A stretch of DNA of 64,000 bases, taken from contig JARHVA010004230.1 of the NCBI GenBank assembly GCA_037957365.1, forward strand, positions 523,501 to 587,500. The letters are read 5' to 3'. Below are positions 39,843 to 50,215 of the stretch, one piece after another. A program made the position numbers and the translations under genes. Position 1 is the stretch's first letter, and every line of letters begins with the position of its first letter. Source of the DNA: Torreya grandis (lineage: Eukaryota; Streptophyta; Pinopsida; Cupressales; Taxaceae). The notes under the pieces were generated by a model that saw nothing but the letters and a program-made list of their open reading frames with translations, did no database searches and was not told the origin of the DNA.

Positions 39843-41200
39843 TATTTCCTACTATTGATTACTCTATTTTTTTAACTTTTAGGAAAAAGGAGAGAAATAA
39901 TACATAAGGGGTGTGTACCTAGTAAACATTGCACTGATTGATGACCAGATGAAGTGAGAGCTCCTTATTTGTGAGGAAGGACTACCTATAATTAGGCCAC
40001 ACTAAAACAACTTATTTGTTAGATAAGTATGAAGGGTGGACTACCTAGCAATGCTAGATCCAAGAAGTGAAAGCTCCCTTTGATGACTATCAATCCACTC
40101 CCCTAATAATAAAATTTTCTAATAATGGAAATAAAAGATGATAAATTGATAAGAACATGAATATTTATGCAAGAAAATAAATAATTTACCTATTCAATAA
40201 AAAACAAGCATGGTGGGTCAATACCATGCATAAGTGGATGAAGGTCAGGATTAGAGGATCTAATTAGAGTCTATAGACAAGCCAAAAATAGAAACATGGT
40301 CTAATTAGGTGTGAAAGGGGAGGAAATAAAAATCTATTATTTTCCCTAATAGTGATTAATAGTGATTAGATTGATTAGCGATTGTTGGGTTTGACTAGTA
40401 ATGGTTGGGCAACCAATGATGGTTGTAGTAACTGGTGATGGTTGCCTATGGGAAATTTGGAGGATATGGAGTTAAGGAGAAAATAACTTATGGGTAGAAA
40501 TTTTCAAAGGGGTTCTAGAGGTAAGAGATGTAGTGCAAGTGGTTTGATCAAGATAGAGAAGTCAATAAATAAGGGAAACTAATAAAAATAAATAAGAGAT
40601 ACTTGTAAAATGACAAATTGATGATAATAGCAATATGAAGGAAATTGGGTAGCATAACAGTATCTCAAGCTTTCAATAGTCCCATAGATAGATTTTTAAG
40701 GTCCTAAATATCTTCGCAAAGAAAATAAGAGAGCTTGAATGCAAATTTTTGAATCCTCATTTACTTCAAGAGCCTCGCATAAATAGCACAAAACTACTAA
40801 CTATGGAGAGAAAAAGTTGTTAAGATGGGTGAAGATAAAGATGCCAATTGAAAGGGAAGAAAATGCATAAGGTGTGCATAGGAAAGTTTCCATTTTACCC
40901 ATGCATTTATGGATTATAGCTAGATGTTTTTTTATAGGTTTAGAGACCTAACCATTGATGGTTAGGATAATCATTGATGATTAGACTAACCATCAATGGT
41001 TAATTCCTAAGTGTAAAAGGGTTAAAATGTGTCTAAGAATGATGGTTCTAAAATGTTTAATAAAAGGGTGCCTAGGTTATTTAACAAGTGTAAAGGGTGT
41101 TTTAAAAATGAGATAGATAGGTGAATATCTAAGGTTAAGAATCATTCCAAGGTGTTATGACATCAAAAACTATCTAAGGGTATGTTTTTGAGTGTCTACA
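39843..41200 (-). repeat. TE-E 3' LTR (left copy)
   Basis: In minus orientation it starts TGTAGACACTC at 41,200 and ends near GTAGGAAA at about 39,845. It matches 57,902-59,233 throughout. It contains degenerate repeats of GTGATGGTTG (about 40,340-40,450) and an array of three palindromic units near its 5' end. The exact inner/outer base is uncertain by 1-3 bp because the terminal CA is not conserved. Confidence 0.8.
40947..41002. repeat. Three palindromic units in the TE-E LTR
   Basis: Three inverted-repeat units with about 19-bp spacing: CCTAACCAT-TG-ATGGTTAGG (40,947-40,966), TAATCAT-TG-ATGATTA (40,968-40,983) and TAACCAT-CA-ATGGTTA (40,987-41,002). They lie 200-250 bp into the LTR on the minus strand, in the likely U3. 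The other LTR has a single unit at 59,023-59,038. Confidence 0.9.
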
Positions 41201-41215
41201 TTTTGGCCCTTTTTT
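41201..41215 (-). promoter_or_regulatory. TE-E polypurine tract
   Basis: The minus strand reads AAAAAAGGGCCAAAA immediately before the LTR start TGTAGACACTC, the expected plus-strand primer position at the inner edge of a 3' LTR. Confidence 0.75.
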
Positions 41216-42466
41216 GTGCAGCATTAGGTAAATAAGTTGTAGAACAAAATTGTAGTGTTGATGGTCAAATTTTAGTTTCCTTGAGTATAGGAGGAGGGTA
41301 TTCCCCCTCAAATTATGAGTTGATGAGGTAACATCAAAATCAAGTCATGGTTTGATAAATGATAAAATTAAGGTCATGAGATGGGTGAAAAAAAGGTGTG
41401 GGCATTTGAAATGTAAATATGTGCACAACATGCGATGAAATTTGATAGTCAAAATAAATCAAAGATAAAATCTACCAATGTGATAAGCTTAGGTTATAAG
41501 ATAAATGATAAGATTTGATTTTGATTATGATATGATGTTATTGTTTTGATGTGATGGAAATATGTGATCATAATGTCAAAATTATTTTTTAAGGTGATGA
41601 TTTTGATTTTATTATGCATGATATGTTTATTCATTATAGATTATGATTTCATGGTATGCTTTGATAAGCTTATAATGTTTAAGAAATAATGTTAAGAGTC
41701 AAAATTCTTGTGAACTAATATAAATAGAAAGAGACATGTTGGGTTCATTTTCAAATACCCTATTATACCAAGGTTAGATAGGATCTTAATGAAAATAAAC
41801 CTCTGATAGGATTCACATTAGGACATTTCTAGTGATAAGGTATCATTATAAATGCAATGTTATCAAGTGAGCTCATAGTTCATTAATTTATAAAGGGTAT
41901 ATAGGAAAAGGAGATGATAGGTAAATAAAGAGTAAAATGAATAAGATAGGAACCTAATGTGGATTTAATTACCCTTTTTATAGGTGACTTGAGAACTAGA
42001 ATAGACAAGACCATGTCTTTACTAGGTGTAGACAGATCAATGCAAGAAGTCTACAAATATATATTTTGTTATGAGAGAACTGATTACAGCCCTTTTATGG
42101 GATAATAGGGTCATGTATTATGTGTTTTTATAATAGAGGTGAAGCTGATCAATGTAGGAAGCTTCAAGTGATTTGATTGAGCCAATTGTGGATTTTATGA
42201 ATAGATTATTTTTGACATTTTGGCTTAGCCATCATTCAAGGGAGTGGTCTAAGTATGAATAAATGTTTTGATAGCTATCCTTTGAGGGATTAGTCTATCT
42301 ATTTTGATTGTATTTAGTATCCATCCTTTGAGGGGGTGGTCTATCTTTAATAAAATAGATTGAAATAATATGGTATATCCCATAGAAAACATTTGAATGT
42401 TTTCTTAGACATGGACCCATCTATCAAGGCTTAGAGGTTGACCTTTTGGGGCAGTATTTTTACCAT
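41216..42466 (-). other. TE-E: 3' non-coding segment left of the copia insertion
   Basis: No coding sequence recognised between the polypurine tract and the copia insertion. It has repeated GGGGTGGTCTATC/GGGAGTGGTCTA phrases (about 42,240-42,330) separated by about 60-70 bp. It continues at 48,197 on the far side of TE-F. Confidence 0.55.
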
Positions 42467-42471
42467 GAAAG
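42467..42471. repeat. Left target-site duplication of TE-F
   Basis: GAAAG directly before the LTR start TGTTAAGG; repeated exactly at 48,192-48,196. Confidence 0.95.
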
Positions 42472-43182
42472 TGTTAAGGTGTGGAGCCTAAAAGCTTCAC
42501 ATATGAGCACATTTAATAGTTTCAGGTCTACAAAGTCACCGACGTCGGTCAGGAGAGACTACCGTTGGTTTGGTGTAGTTGAAGAGAAGCCAGCGTCAAC
42601 AGAGGATCGGCCGACGTCGGTCACAGGCAAGCAGCAGGAACCAACATTAGTTACCTGTGCATCCAGAATGTTATTTTCGAGGATAGAAGCGAGTGTTTAC
42701 ATGATGAGTTTAAGTCTTAGTCTTAAGTTCGCATTTCTATTATTAGCAAGATTGTTTTTAGAGCCCTTGTTCAAGAGGCTTAACTGTTGGTTGTAAGTGC
42801 ATGCGCATGTTTCCTAATTCTATATGTAGAATTAGATCTTCTTAGCTTGTTGTGATTTTTGTAGTAGTTATTTGTATGTGAATGTTGAAGAATAGTACAG
42901 AGCTGTATCAATCCAAGTTGTTGGAATTGATTGTACTTGAGAGAGAGAGCTCTTAAGGGATAGAGATCTAAACAGAGATCTCATGCATCTAAGAAAGGTG
43001 TGGAAGAAATAAGTTTCTTCAATTGTATTCCTTTTGTAAAGAGTTTAATACAAGTTTTCAGGGTGGTTTCTTATATCTCTTGTTCTTTGCTATTATCTGA
43101 TTCTAGTTACTTATCTATCTGATTTAATTCTGTGGTTTATTGCTTGCATAAGTGTAATCATATTATTGGTTGATCCCCAACA
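42472..43182 (+). repeat. TE-F 5' LTR
   Basis: 711 bp, TGTTAAGG...CCCCAACA. The first 200 bp contain a CpG-rich 21-bp module with palindromic GACGTC cores (units at 42,538-42,558, 42,590-42,610, 42,611-42,631 and a decayed one at 42,641-42,661). A perfect 9-bp stem CTAATTCTA/TAGAATTAG lies at 42,814-42,835. An (AG)n-rich patch follows near 42,940. The differences from the 3' LTR concentrate in the CpG-rich module. Confidence 0.97.
42814..42835 (+). other. Perfect hairpin in the copia LTR
   Basis: CTAATTCTA, loop TATG, TAGAATTAG: nine perfect base pairs. It is unchanged in the 3' LTR (47,823-47,844), though nearby sites have mutated. It may be part of the R region or a polyadenylation or promoter signal; no direct proof. 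Confidence 0.8.
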
Positions 43183-43184
43183 AG

Positions 43185-43197
43185 TGGTATCAGAGCC
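43185..43197 (+). promoter_or_regulatory. TE-F primer-binding site
   Basis: TGGTATCAGAGCC two bases after the LTR end, the standard site complementary to the 3' end of initiator methionine tRNA used by plant copia elements. Confidence 0.95.
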
Positions 43198-44051
43198 TTG
43201 GTTGTAGGTTTAGAGTTTGATATCCAATAATTGGTATCAAAGCTCAGGTTCACTAACAGGTGGTTCAGATCTGTGTAGTGTGAATTGATTACAGGTTGCT
43301 CACAAGAGTTTATGTAGGGATTTCTGTTTGAGTGGGAGAAGCAATGGCAGATGAAAGTAAATTGAGAATGGAGAAGTTCAATGGCAAAAACTATCAACAC
43401 TGGAGAATGCAGATAGAGGACTATCTATATCAGAAAGATCTATACTTACCGCTAGGTGGGATTGCAAAGAAGCCCATAGACATGGAGGATGAAGAATGGG
43501 AAGTTCTTGATAGAAAGGCTCTGGGGTCTATAAGACTGAGTCTAGCATCTACTGTGATATCTAATTTATCACAGGTAAAAACAATGGTAGAGTTGATGAC
43601 TACTCTAACAAATTTGTATGAAAAACCCTTAGCTTCTAAAAAGGTTTATCTTATGAAACAACTATTCAATTTGCATATGCAGGAAGGTGGATCTGTATCT
43701 AATCACTTGAATGATTTCCATGGTATTGTAAATCAATTAAGTTCAGTCAAAATTGTATTTGATGATGAAATAAAATCTCTTTTAATATTATGTTCTTTGC
43801 CTGAAAGCTGGCATAGCTTAGTAATGGCAGTTAGTAATATTAAATCTGCATCAAATATTTTAAAAGTAGAAGATGTTGTTAGTGTTATCTTGAATGAGGA
43901 AATTCATAGGAAAAGCATAAAAGAGACATCTGGGAATGCTTTAAGTTTTGAGAGCAGGGGAAGGCAAAAAGAGAAGAGCAAGAAAGGGAGATCAAGATCC
44001 AAGTCTAAGGGGAAAGGCAGATCCAAATCTAGAAATGGCAGAAGGCCACAA

Positions 44052-44093
44052 TGCTAGAATTGTGGAAAGATGGGGCACATAAGCAGAGATTGT
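44052..44093 (+). other. CCHC zinc knuckle split by a stop codon
   Basis: Pattern C-x2-C-x4-H-x4-C: Cys at 44,052, stop TAG at 44,055-44,057 in the position usually held by Trp, then NCGKMGHISRDC. The knuckle binds element RNA in Gag. All four zinc ligands survive; only the stop breaks it. Confidence 0.93.
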
Positions 44094-45572
44094 TGGTTAA
44101 AGCCTAAGGAGGACAATCAGCAAGAAGGAAAAGAAGAAGCAAAGGTTGTAGGTATTGCACAAGATGCTTTAATATTCTCTTTGCATAATAATATAGAATC
44201 TTGGGTGTTAGATTCTGGTGCATCTTTTCATGCTACCCCTAATAGGGAATATTTCTGTGACTATATCCATGGAGATTTTGGAATAGTATATCTAGGGGAT
44301 GATGAACCCTATAAAATTATTGGCAAAGGTAAAGTGCAGCTGAAAATGTAGAATGGCAACACATGGGTGTTGAGAGAAGTCATGCATGTTCCTAGCTTGA
44401 AGAGAAATTTGATTTTTGTAGGAAAGTTAGGGGATGAGGGTTGTACAGTAACTCTTATAGTAGAATCTTGGAAGGTGACCAAGGGTGCACTTGTTATGGC
44501 CAAAGGTAAGAGAGTAGGTACTCTCTATTTGTGTAATTGTGTTACTAAAAATTCTCCTTCTGTATTATCTACTTCAGATGTGGATGCAAAATTGTGGCAC
44601 TCAAGGCTTGGCCACATGAGTGAGAAGGGGATGTCAATTCTTAAGTCTAAAGGTAAGCTTTCAGATTTGAAAAGTTTGGATCTAGAATTTTGTGAGCACT
44701 GTGTATTTGGAAAATAGAAAAGGGTTAGTTTTCTCAATACTGGGTCTACAAAGAAGAGGCATAAGTTGCAGCTTGTTCACACAGACATGTGGGAACCGGC
44801 TCAAGTAGCTTCTATTGGAGGATCATAGTACTATGTTTCGTTCATAGATGATGCTACAAGAAAGGTATGGATCTACTGTATTAAGAAGAAATTTGATGTA
44901 TTTGAGACTTTTAAGATTTGGAAAGCTATGGTTGAGAATGAAATAGGCAAAAGATTAAAGTGCCTGAGATCTAACAATGGTGGAGAGTTATGCAATTATA
45001 AGTTCAATTGGTATTGTTACATGCATGGAATCCATAGGCAAAAGACGGTTCCAAGGACACCTCAGCAAAATAGAATTGCTGAAAGGATGAATAGAAAAAT
45101 CATGGAGCATGCAAGATGTATGAGATTGCATGCTGGTTTGCCTTTAGAGTTTTGGGTAGAAGCTGTTGACACTGCAGTGTACCTAATTAACAGAGGACCC
45201 TCTACAGCTCTGGATGGTGGAATTCCAGAAGAGGCTTAGACAGGTAAAAAGGTAGATCTCTCTTTTCTCAAGGTTTTTGGTTGTGAAGCCTTTGTGCACA
45301 TAGATAAGGAAAATAGAAAGAAGCTCGATGCTAAGTCTATGAGGTGCACATTTATTGGCTATGGCTCAGATGATTTTGGTTTCAGATTTTGGAATCTAGG
45401 AACTAACAAGGTAATTAGGAGCCATGACATTGTTTTCAATGAAAAGGTGATGTATTGTGATCAGTTAAAGAAGCTGAATCAATCTAGGAAGAGCAATAGT
45501 GAATTAGACAAGGTGATGGTCCAAAATAAGCTCACGGGAAAAAGAAATAATCACTTGCAAGAAAACACAGAG

Positions 45573-45698
45573 ACCAACATCGATAGGATAGGAATCGACG
45601 TCGACAGAATAGAAACTGAGGTCAGTCATACAGAGATCGATGTCGGTAGGACAAACACCAGCGTCGGTCAGGCAGAACCGGTGTCGACCAATAATAGG
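45573..45698 (+). repeat. In-frame 21-bp (7-residue) tandem repeat between integrase and RT
   Basis: Six consecutive 21-bp units in phase with the polyprotein, encoding TNIDRIG, IDVDRIE, TEVSHTE, IDVGRTN, TSVGQAE and PVSTNNR. The units are CpG-rich, with cores such as ATCGACGTCGA and GCGTCGGTCAGG. The fifth unit matches the LTR unit at 42,538-42,558 at about 17 of 21 positions. The stretch is a variable linker between the integrase C-terminus and the conserved RSERVSKPP RT start, so length changes here are probably tolerated. Confidence 0.9.
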
Positions 45699-47469
45699 TC
45701 TGGAGGTGACTGAGGTTGGTCATTGTCAGAGAATTTGGGTGGACAACGTGTTGTGAACGAGTCTCAGACACCCATCAGGAGGTCTGAAAGGGTAAGCAAG
45801 CCTCCAATCAGGTATTCTCCTTCATTATTCTATTTATTGCTAATTGATGGTGGAGAACCAAAAAGTTTTGAAGAAGCAATACAGGTGGAGTCCAAGAGTC
45901 AGTGGGAGCATGGCATGGTTGAGGAGATGGAGTCCTTAAGAGAGAACCAAACATGGGATTTGGTTGAATTGCTAGCTGGTAAGAGAACACTGAAGAACAG
46001 ATGAACTTGCAGGTTGAAAGAAGGTGAGAATGGACAGATGAGATATAAGGCCAGATTGGTAGTGAAAGGATTTGCACAAAAGCCAGGTATTGATTTTGGT
46101 GAGATTTTTTCTCCTGTTGTTAAAATGACTTCTATATAGATTGTACTATCTTTGGTTATTGTTGAGGATTTGCATCTTGAGCAGCTAGATGTTAAGACAA
46201 CATTTCTTTATGGAGATTTGGATGAGGAAATCTATATGGAACAACCAGAAGGATTTGAGGTCAAAGGTAAGGAGAAGTTAGTGTGCAAATTGAAGAAAAG
46301 CTTGTATGGCCTCAAGCAAGCTCCTAGACAGTGGTATTTGAAATTTGATAGGTTTATGACTAAGCATGGCTATAGTAGGTGTCAATCTGACCACTGTGTA
46401 TATTTTAAGAGATTGGATAAAGGTAGATATATTATTCTATTGTTGTATGTAGATGATATGCTGGTTGCAGAATCACACATGCAGGATATCTCTGAGCTTA
46501 AGGAGAAATTAGCTCAAACATTTGCTATGAAGGATTTGGGAGTAGCAAAGAAAATCCTTGGCATGAGAATTAAGAGAGACAGGAAAAATCATAGGTTGAT
46601 ATTGTCTCAATAGGATTATGTGGACAAGGTATTGAAATGGTTCAATATGCAGGATGCTAAACCGGTAAGCACACCTTTGGCTGGACATTTTAAGTTGAGT
46701 AAAGAACAATGTCCTAATTCACATGATGAGGTAGAGTACATGAGAAAGGTTCCATATTCTTCCACAGTAGGAAGTTTGATGTATGCAATGGTGTGTACTA
46801 GACCAGATATTGCCCAAGCAGTGGGAGTTGTAAGTAAGTATATGGCCAATCTAGGTAAGGAACATTGGAAAGCAGTTCAGTGGATCCTTAGATATTTGAG
46901 AGGAACCAGAAGTAGGCACTTGTGCTATGGAGGTTTAGATACTTCTCTACATGGCTATGTAGATTCAGATATGGCAGGTGATTTAGATGGTAAGAGGAGC
47001 ACTACAGGTTATGTTTTCACTGTAGGTGGAACGGTGGTTAGCTAGATATCTAAGTTGTATAAGGTTGTTGCCTTGTCAACTATAGAAGCAGAGTATATTT
47101 CAGCCACAGAAGCTAGCAAAGAGATGATATGGATGACATAGTTCATGGAAGAGCTTGGAAGGGAGCATAAAAGTTACAGATTGTATAGTGACAGTCAGAG
47201 TGTAATCCACTTGGCTAAGAACTCAGCTTTTCACTCAAGAACCAAGCACATACAACTAAGGTATCACTTCATATGGCAGGTATTGGAAGATGGTGATTTG
47301 AAGCTGGAGAAGATCCATACAGATAGGAATCCTGTTGATATGTTAACCAAGCTAGTTACAAAGGAGAAGTTGAATCTTCACTCAAATTTTGTTTGTCTTC
47401 ATGATTGAGTTGAAGGTGGAGGAGCTAGAAGATGTTGTTGTACAGGTACTGGTGCAACTGTTTATCTCC

Positions 47470-47479
47470 AAGTGGGAGA
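47470..47479 (+). promoter_or_regulatory. TE-F polypurine tract
   Basis: AAGTGGGAGA, one base before the 3' LTR start, the usual plus-strand priming site of plant copia elements. Confidence 0.88.
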
Positions 47480-47480
47480 T

Positions 47481-48191
47481 TGTTAAGGTGTGGAGCCTAA
47501 AAGCTTCACATATGAGTGCATTTAACAGTTTTGGGTCTACACTGTCACCGGTGTCGGTCAGGAGAGACCGCCGTAGGTTTGGTGTAGTTGAAGAGAAGCC
47601 GGCGTCGGCAGAGGATTGGCCGACGTTGGTCACAGGCAAGTAGTAGGAACCGGCATCGGTTACCTATGCGTCCAGAATGTTATTTTTGAGGACAGAAGTG
47701 AGTGTTTGCATGATGAGTTCAAGTCTTAGTCTTAAGTTCACATTTCTATTATTAGCAAGATTGTTTTTAGAGCCCTTGTTCAAGAGGCTTAACTATTGGT
47801 TGTAAGTGCATGCGCATGTTTCCTAATTCTATATGTAGAATTAGATCTTCTTAGCTTGCTGTGATTTTTGTAGTAGTTATTTGTATGTGAATGTTGAAGA
47901 ATAGTACAGAGTTGTATCAATCTAGGTTGTTGGAATTAATTGTACTTGAGAGAGAGAGCTCTTAAGGGATAGAGATCTAAAGAGAGATCTCGTGCATCTA
48001 AGAGAGGTGTGGAAGAAAGAAGTTTCTTCAATTGTATTCCTTTTGTAAAGAGTTTAATACAAGTTTTCAGGGTGGTTTCTTGTATCTCTTATTCTTTGCT
48101 ATTATCTGATTCTAGTTACTTATCTATCTGATTTAATTCTGTGGTTTATTGCTTGCGTAAGTGTAATCATATTGTTGGTTGATCCCCAACA
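47481..48191 (+). repeat. TE-F 3' LTR
   Basis: 711 bp, the same length as the 5' LTR, with no indel between them. Hand alignment gives about 45 differences, around five of them transversions. It keeps some CpGs lost in the 5' LTR (for example CCGGCGTCGGC at about 47,599), and the reverse also holds, as expected of independent deamination. Confidence 0.97.
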
Positions 48192-48196
48192 GAAAG
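48192..48196. repeat. Right target-site duplication of TE-F
   Basis: GAAAG, identical to 42,467-42,471. Confidence 0.95.
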
Positions 48197-49690
48197 GTGG
48201 TTTCTAGGTATGTAAAAGTGATTTTTGGAAAACAAATAACCATGGTATTTCATCTAGTTAAAGACAAAAAGTATCCATGAGAACCATGCCATGGGTAGAG
48301 TTGGGGTACCCATGTTTAAGATTGGGATAAACCTATGATGAATAATCACATGGGTCTATTTTAATCAAATGCCCCCAAGAATAATAGGGTAATAAGATAA
48401 GAGAGGGGTGACTCTCATAAAACCAAGGGGTGAGATTAAGTTAGAACATAGGGTTCTTTTAGATATCTCTTAATAGTAGAAAGGACATAGATGCAGAGCA
48501 TTGAGAGGTTTAGGTTCTAGTCTTTTTTCAAGAGAGGATAAATGATAAGCTCTCGATCCATACTTATGGGTGATGATATAGGGTCCAATTTAATTGAAAG
48601 AAAATTTTCCATTTTTGCTTTTCTCCATGTTTTTGTAAGAATGAGGTATCCAATATTGAACTCCCATTCTTTTAGATGTTTGTTATAAGCATGGGTGATA
48701 CATTCTTGGCAAATGTGAATATGGTTGAGGATAGAAAGTCAACATTCATCAATTAATTCAAGGTGTGTGAGGCATTCTTAATGATAGTCTTCTCCAAAAA
48801 TGATGTCATACAGGGATATACAAAGAGAGGGAATTTGAACTTTTATATTTAAGACAACCTTTGTTCCAAAGACCAAGGAAAAAGGTGTAGCACTTATTAT
48901 AGTTTAGATACTAGTGTAGTAGGCCCATAAAGTGAATGGGATGTGTATATACCAATCTCATCCTAAAACACTTACAACTTTGGTTAGCATCTTGATGAGA
49001 GTTTTGTTGGAATATTCTACGTGTCCATTTGCCTAAAAATAATAGGGCAAGGAATGACTTAGCTTGATGCCAAAAGCATTATAGAGGGCTTAAAATTTCA
49101 TGATTTTGAAGTATTTCCTATTATTAGTGATGATTTTGTGAGGGACACGAAAATGATAGATAATGTGATGATTGATAAAATTGATGATTTTTTTGCCTTT
49201 GATCAAGATGAGGGGGATGGATTCCACCCATTTAGTGAAATATTCAGTAGTAGTGATGATAAATTATTATCAATGAGATGACTGAGGATTGATTTCTCTA
49301 ATGAGATCAAGCCCCCATTGTGAAAAGGGCCAATAATCCTTAGATACCTAAAGGCTGTGAGTGGGCACATGATGTAAGTTATCATGTTGTTGGGATTTAA
49401 AACACTTCTTTATATAGTCATAGTAGTCTTGATTGAGGGTAAGCCAATAGTAATCCATGTGTAGGATTCTTTTAGTGACAATGATGCCACTAAAATATCC
49501 CCCAAAAAATCCATCATGAGTTTCTTTGATGGCATGAAGAATATCATGACTACATAGATAATGGAGTAGACCATCAAAGCCATATTTGTATAGGGTTCCC
49601 CTTAGTATGCTATAATGAGATGTACCCTAAATAAAGGCCTTTCAATCATTATTTGAGAGGCTAGGTGGAATAATTTTAAGGTTGAGGTAG
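48197..49690 (-). pseudogene. TE-E: integrase
   Basis: The minus strand encodes a gypsy integrase read leftward. The linker/zinc part has decayed. The core has DYWPFSQWGLDLI, REINPQSSH, ITTTEYFTKWVESIP (about 49,320-49,220), then FRVPHKIITNN, ALYNAFGIKLSHSLPYY and VEYSNKTLIKMLTKVV (about 49,150-48,980). The C-terminal part has SATPFSLVFGTKVVLNIKVQ, then AYNKHLKEWEFNIGYLIL and KTWRKAKM (about 48,690-48,600). In the core the expected DNG is NNR. Stops and shifts are frequent. Pol ends around 48.5 kb; the last 300 bp before the copia junction is non-coding. Confidence 0.8.
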
Positions 49691-49699
49691 TTAAAAGTT

Positions 49700-50215
49700 T
49701 GGTCATATCATACATATAAAGGAGATGCCTCCACATTATAAATGGTTGGAAGGTCTGAACTAATATATGAAGGTTTGACGAAGTGATGGATTGTAATAAA
49801 TAATTTAGAGTCAGTGGGTTGAGAGGGTATTTGAGATATAAGGGAGGCCATTGTATTTATAAATTTATTAGTAGATTGGGGTGCTAAATAGATATAGTAA
49901 TGTTCAAAATATGCTAAGATCTCATCAACATGAAGCCTATAATTTTGAAAAACATCATTTTTACATTTATAAGAACTATGACCTGGTTGATTATGAGTTT
50001 AGATTCACTAAAGATAGAGATGGTTTTCATTATTAAGGCAAGATTGGTTTGGAGACCAATGACTAAAGATTCATATTTGACTATGCTATTAGTACATTCA
50101 AAGTTGATTTTAAATGATAGTGGAAGAGGTTCACCATGAAGGGGTATGAGAATTACACCTGTACCCCCACCCTAGTAGCATTTAGAGCCATAAAAAACAT
50201 GGTCATTTGGTAAGG
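49700..50215 (-). pseudogene. TE-E: second (archaeal-like) RNase H
   Basis: Downstream of the standard RNase H, the minus strand reads HVFYGSKCY (FDGSKC expected, so a likely Asp to Tyr change, about 50,195), GGGTGVILIPLHGEPLPLSF, INFECTNSIVKYESLVIGLQ (Glu kept), then SIFSESKLIINQVI (GDS expected, about 50,020). This is the additional RNase H acquired by Tat-group elements. It matches in kind the domain at 15.57-16.0 kb in TE-B, but sits on the other side of the RT. It has stops and altered acidic residues. Confidence 0.75.

Larger units (their letters stand above)
43344..47408 (+). pseudogene. TE-F: gag-pol polyprotein, one frame with 11 stops
   Basis: Start ATG at 43,344 (MADESKLRMEKFNGKNY), end TGA at 47,406; 1,354 codons in one unbroken phase. 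Domains: gag to about 44,050; CCHC knuckle 44,052-44,093; protease DSG at 44,211-44,219; integrase, about 44,570-45,470; RT about 45,880-46,600 with YVDD at 46,446-46,457; RNase H to 47,400 (STIEAEY, YSDSQSVIHLAKN). Premature stops start at 44,055, 44,349, 44,715, 44,826, 45,237, 45,711, 46,002, 46,137, 46,611, 47,043 and 47,139. Many sit where Trp or Gln is expected, so G-to-A or C-to-T changes explain them. The second integrase Asp is Asn (44,973), while the Glu (45,081) remains. Not functional. Confidence 0.95.
42472..48191 (+). mobile_element. TE-F: structurally complete Ty1/copia element
   Basis: 5,720-bp plus-strand element. LTRs of 711 bp (42,472-43,182; 47,481-48,191) begin TGTT and end AACA. 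A Met-type primer-binding site, a polypurine tract and a perfect GAAAG duplication are present. One gag-pol frame runs 43,344-47,408 in copia order (gag, zinc knuckle, protease, integrase, RT, RNase H) with no frameshift but 11 premature stops. By hand count the LTRs differ at about 45 of 711 sites (about 40 transitions, no indel), so it is the youngest insertion here. It sits in the 3' part of TE-E. Its GC and CpG content are visibly higher than its surroundings. Gag style suggests a TNT1-94-like lineage, tentatively. Confidence 0.97.

Noticed and set aside
40340..41002. CRISPR-like array
   Set aside because: The repeats are short, degenerate and in a plant LTR with no spacers of constant length; they are U3 repeats.
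42446..42796. 116-codon plus ORF in the copia LTR as a gene
   Set aside because: It spans the insertion junction and the LTR; its 3' LTR counterpart is open over a different range. Openness comes from the CpG-rich module.
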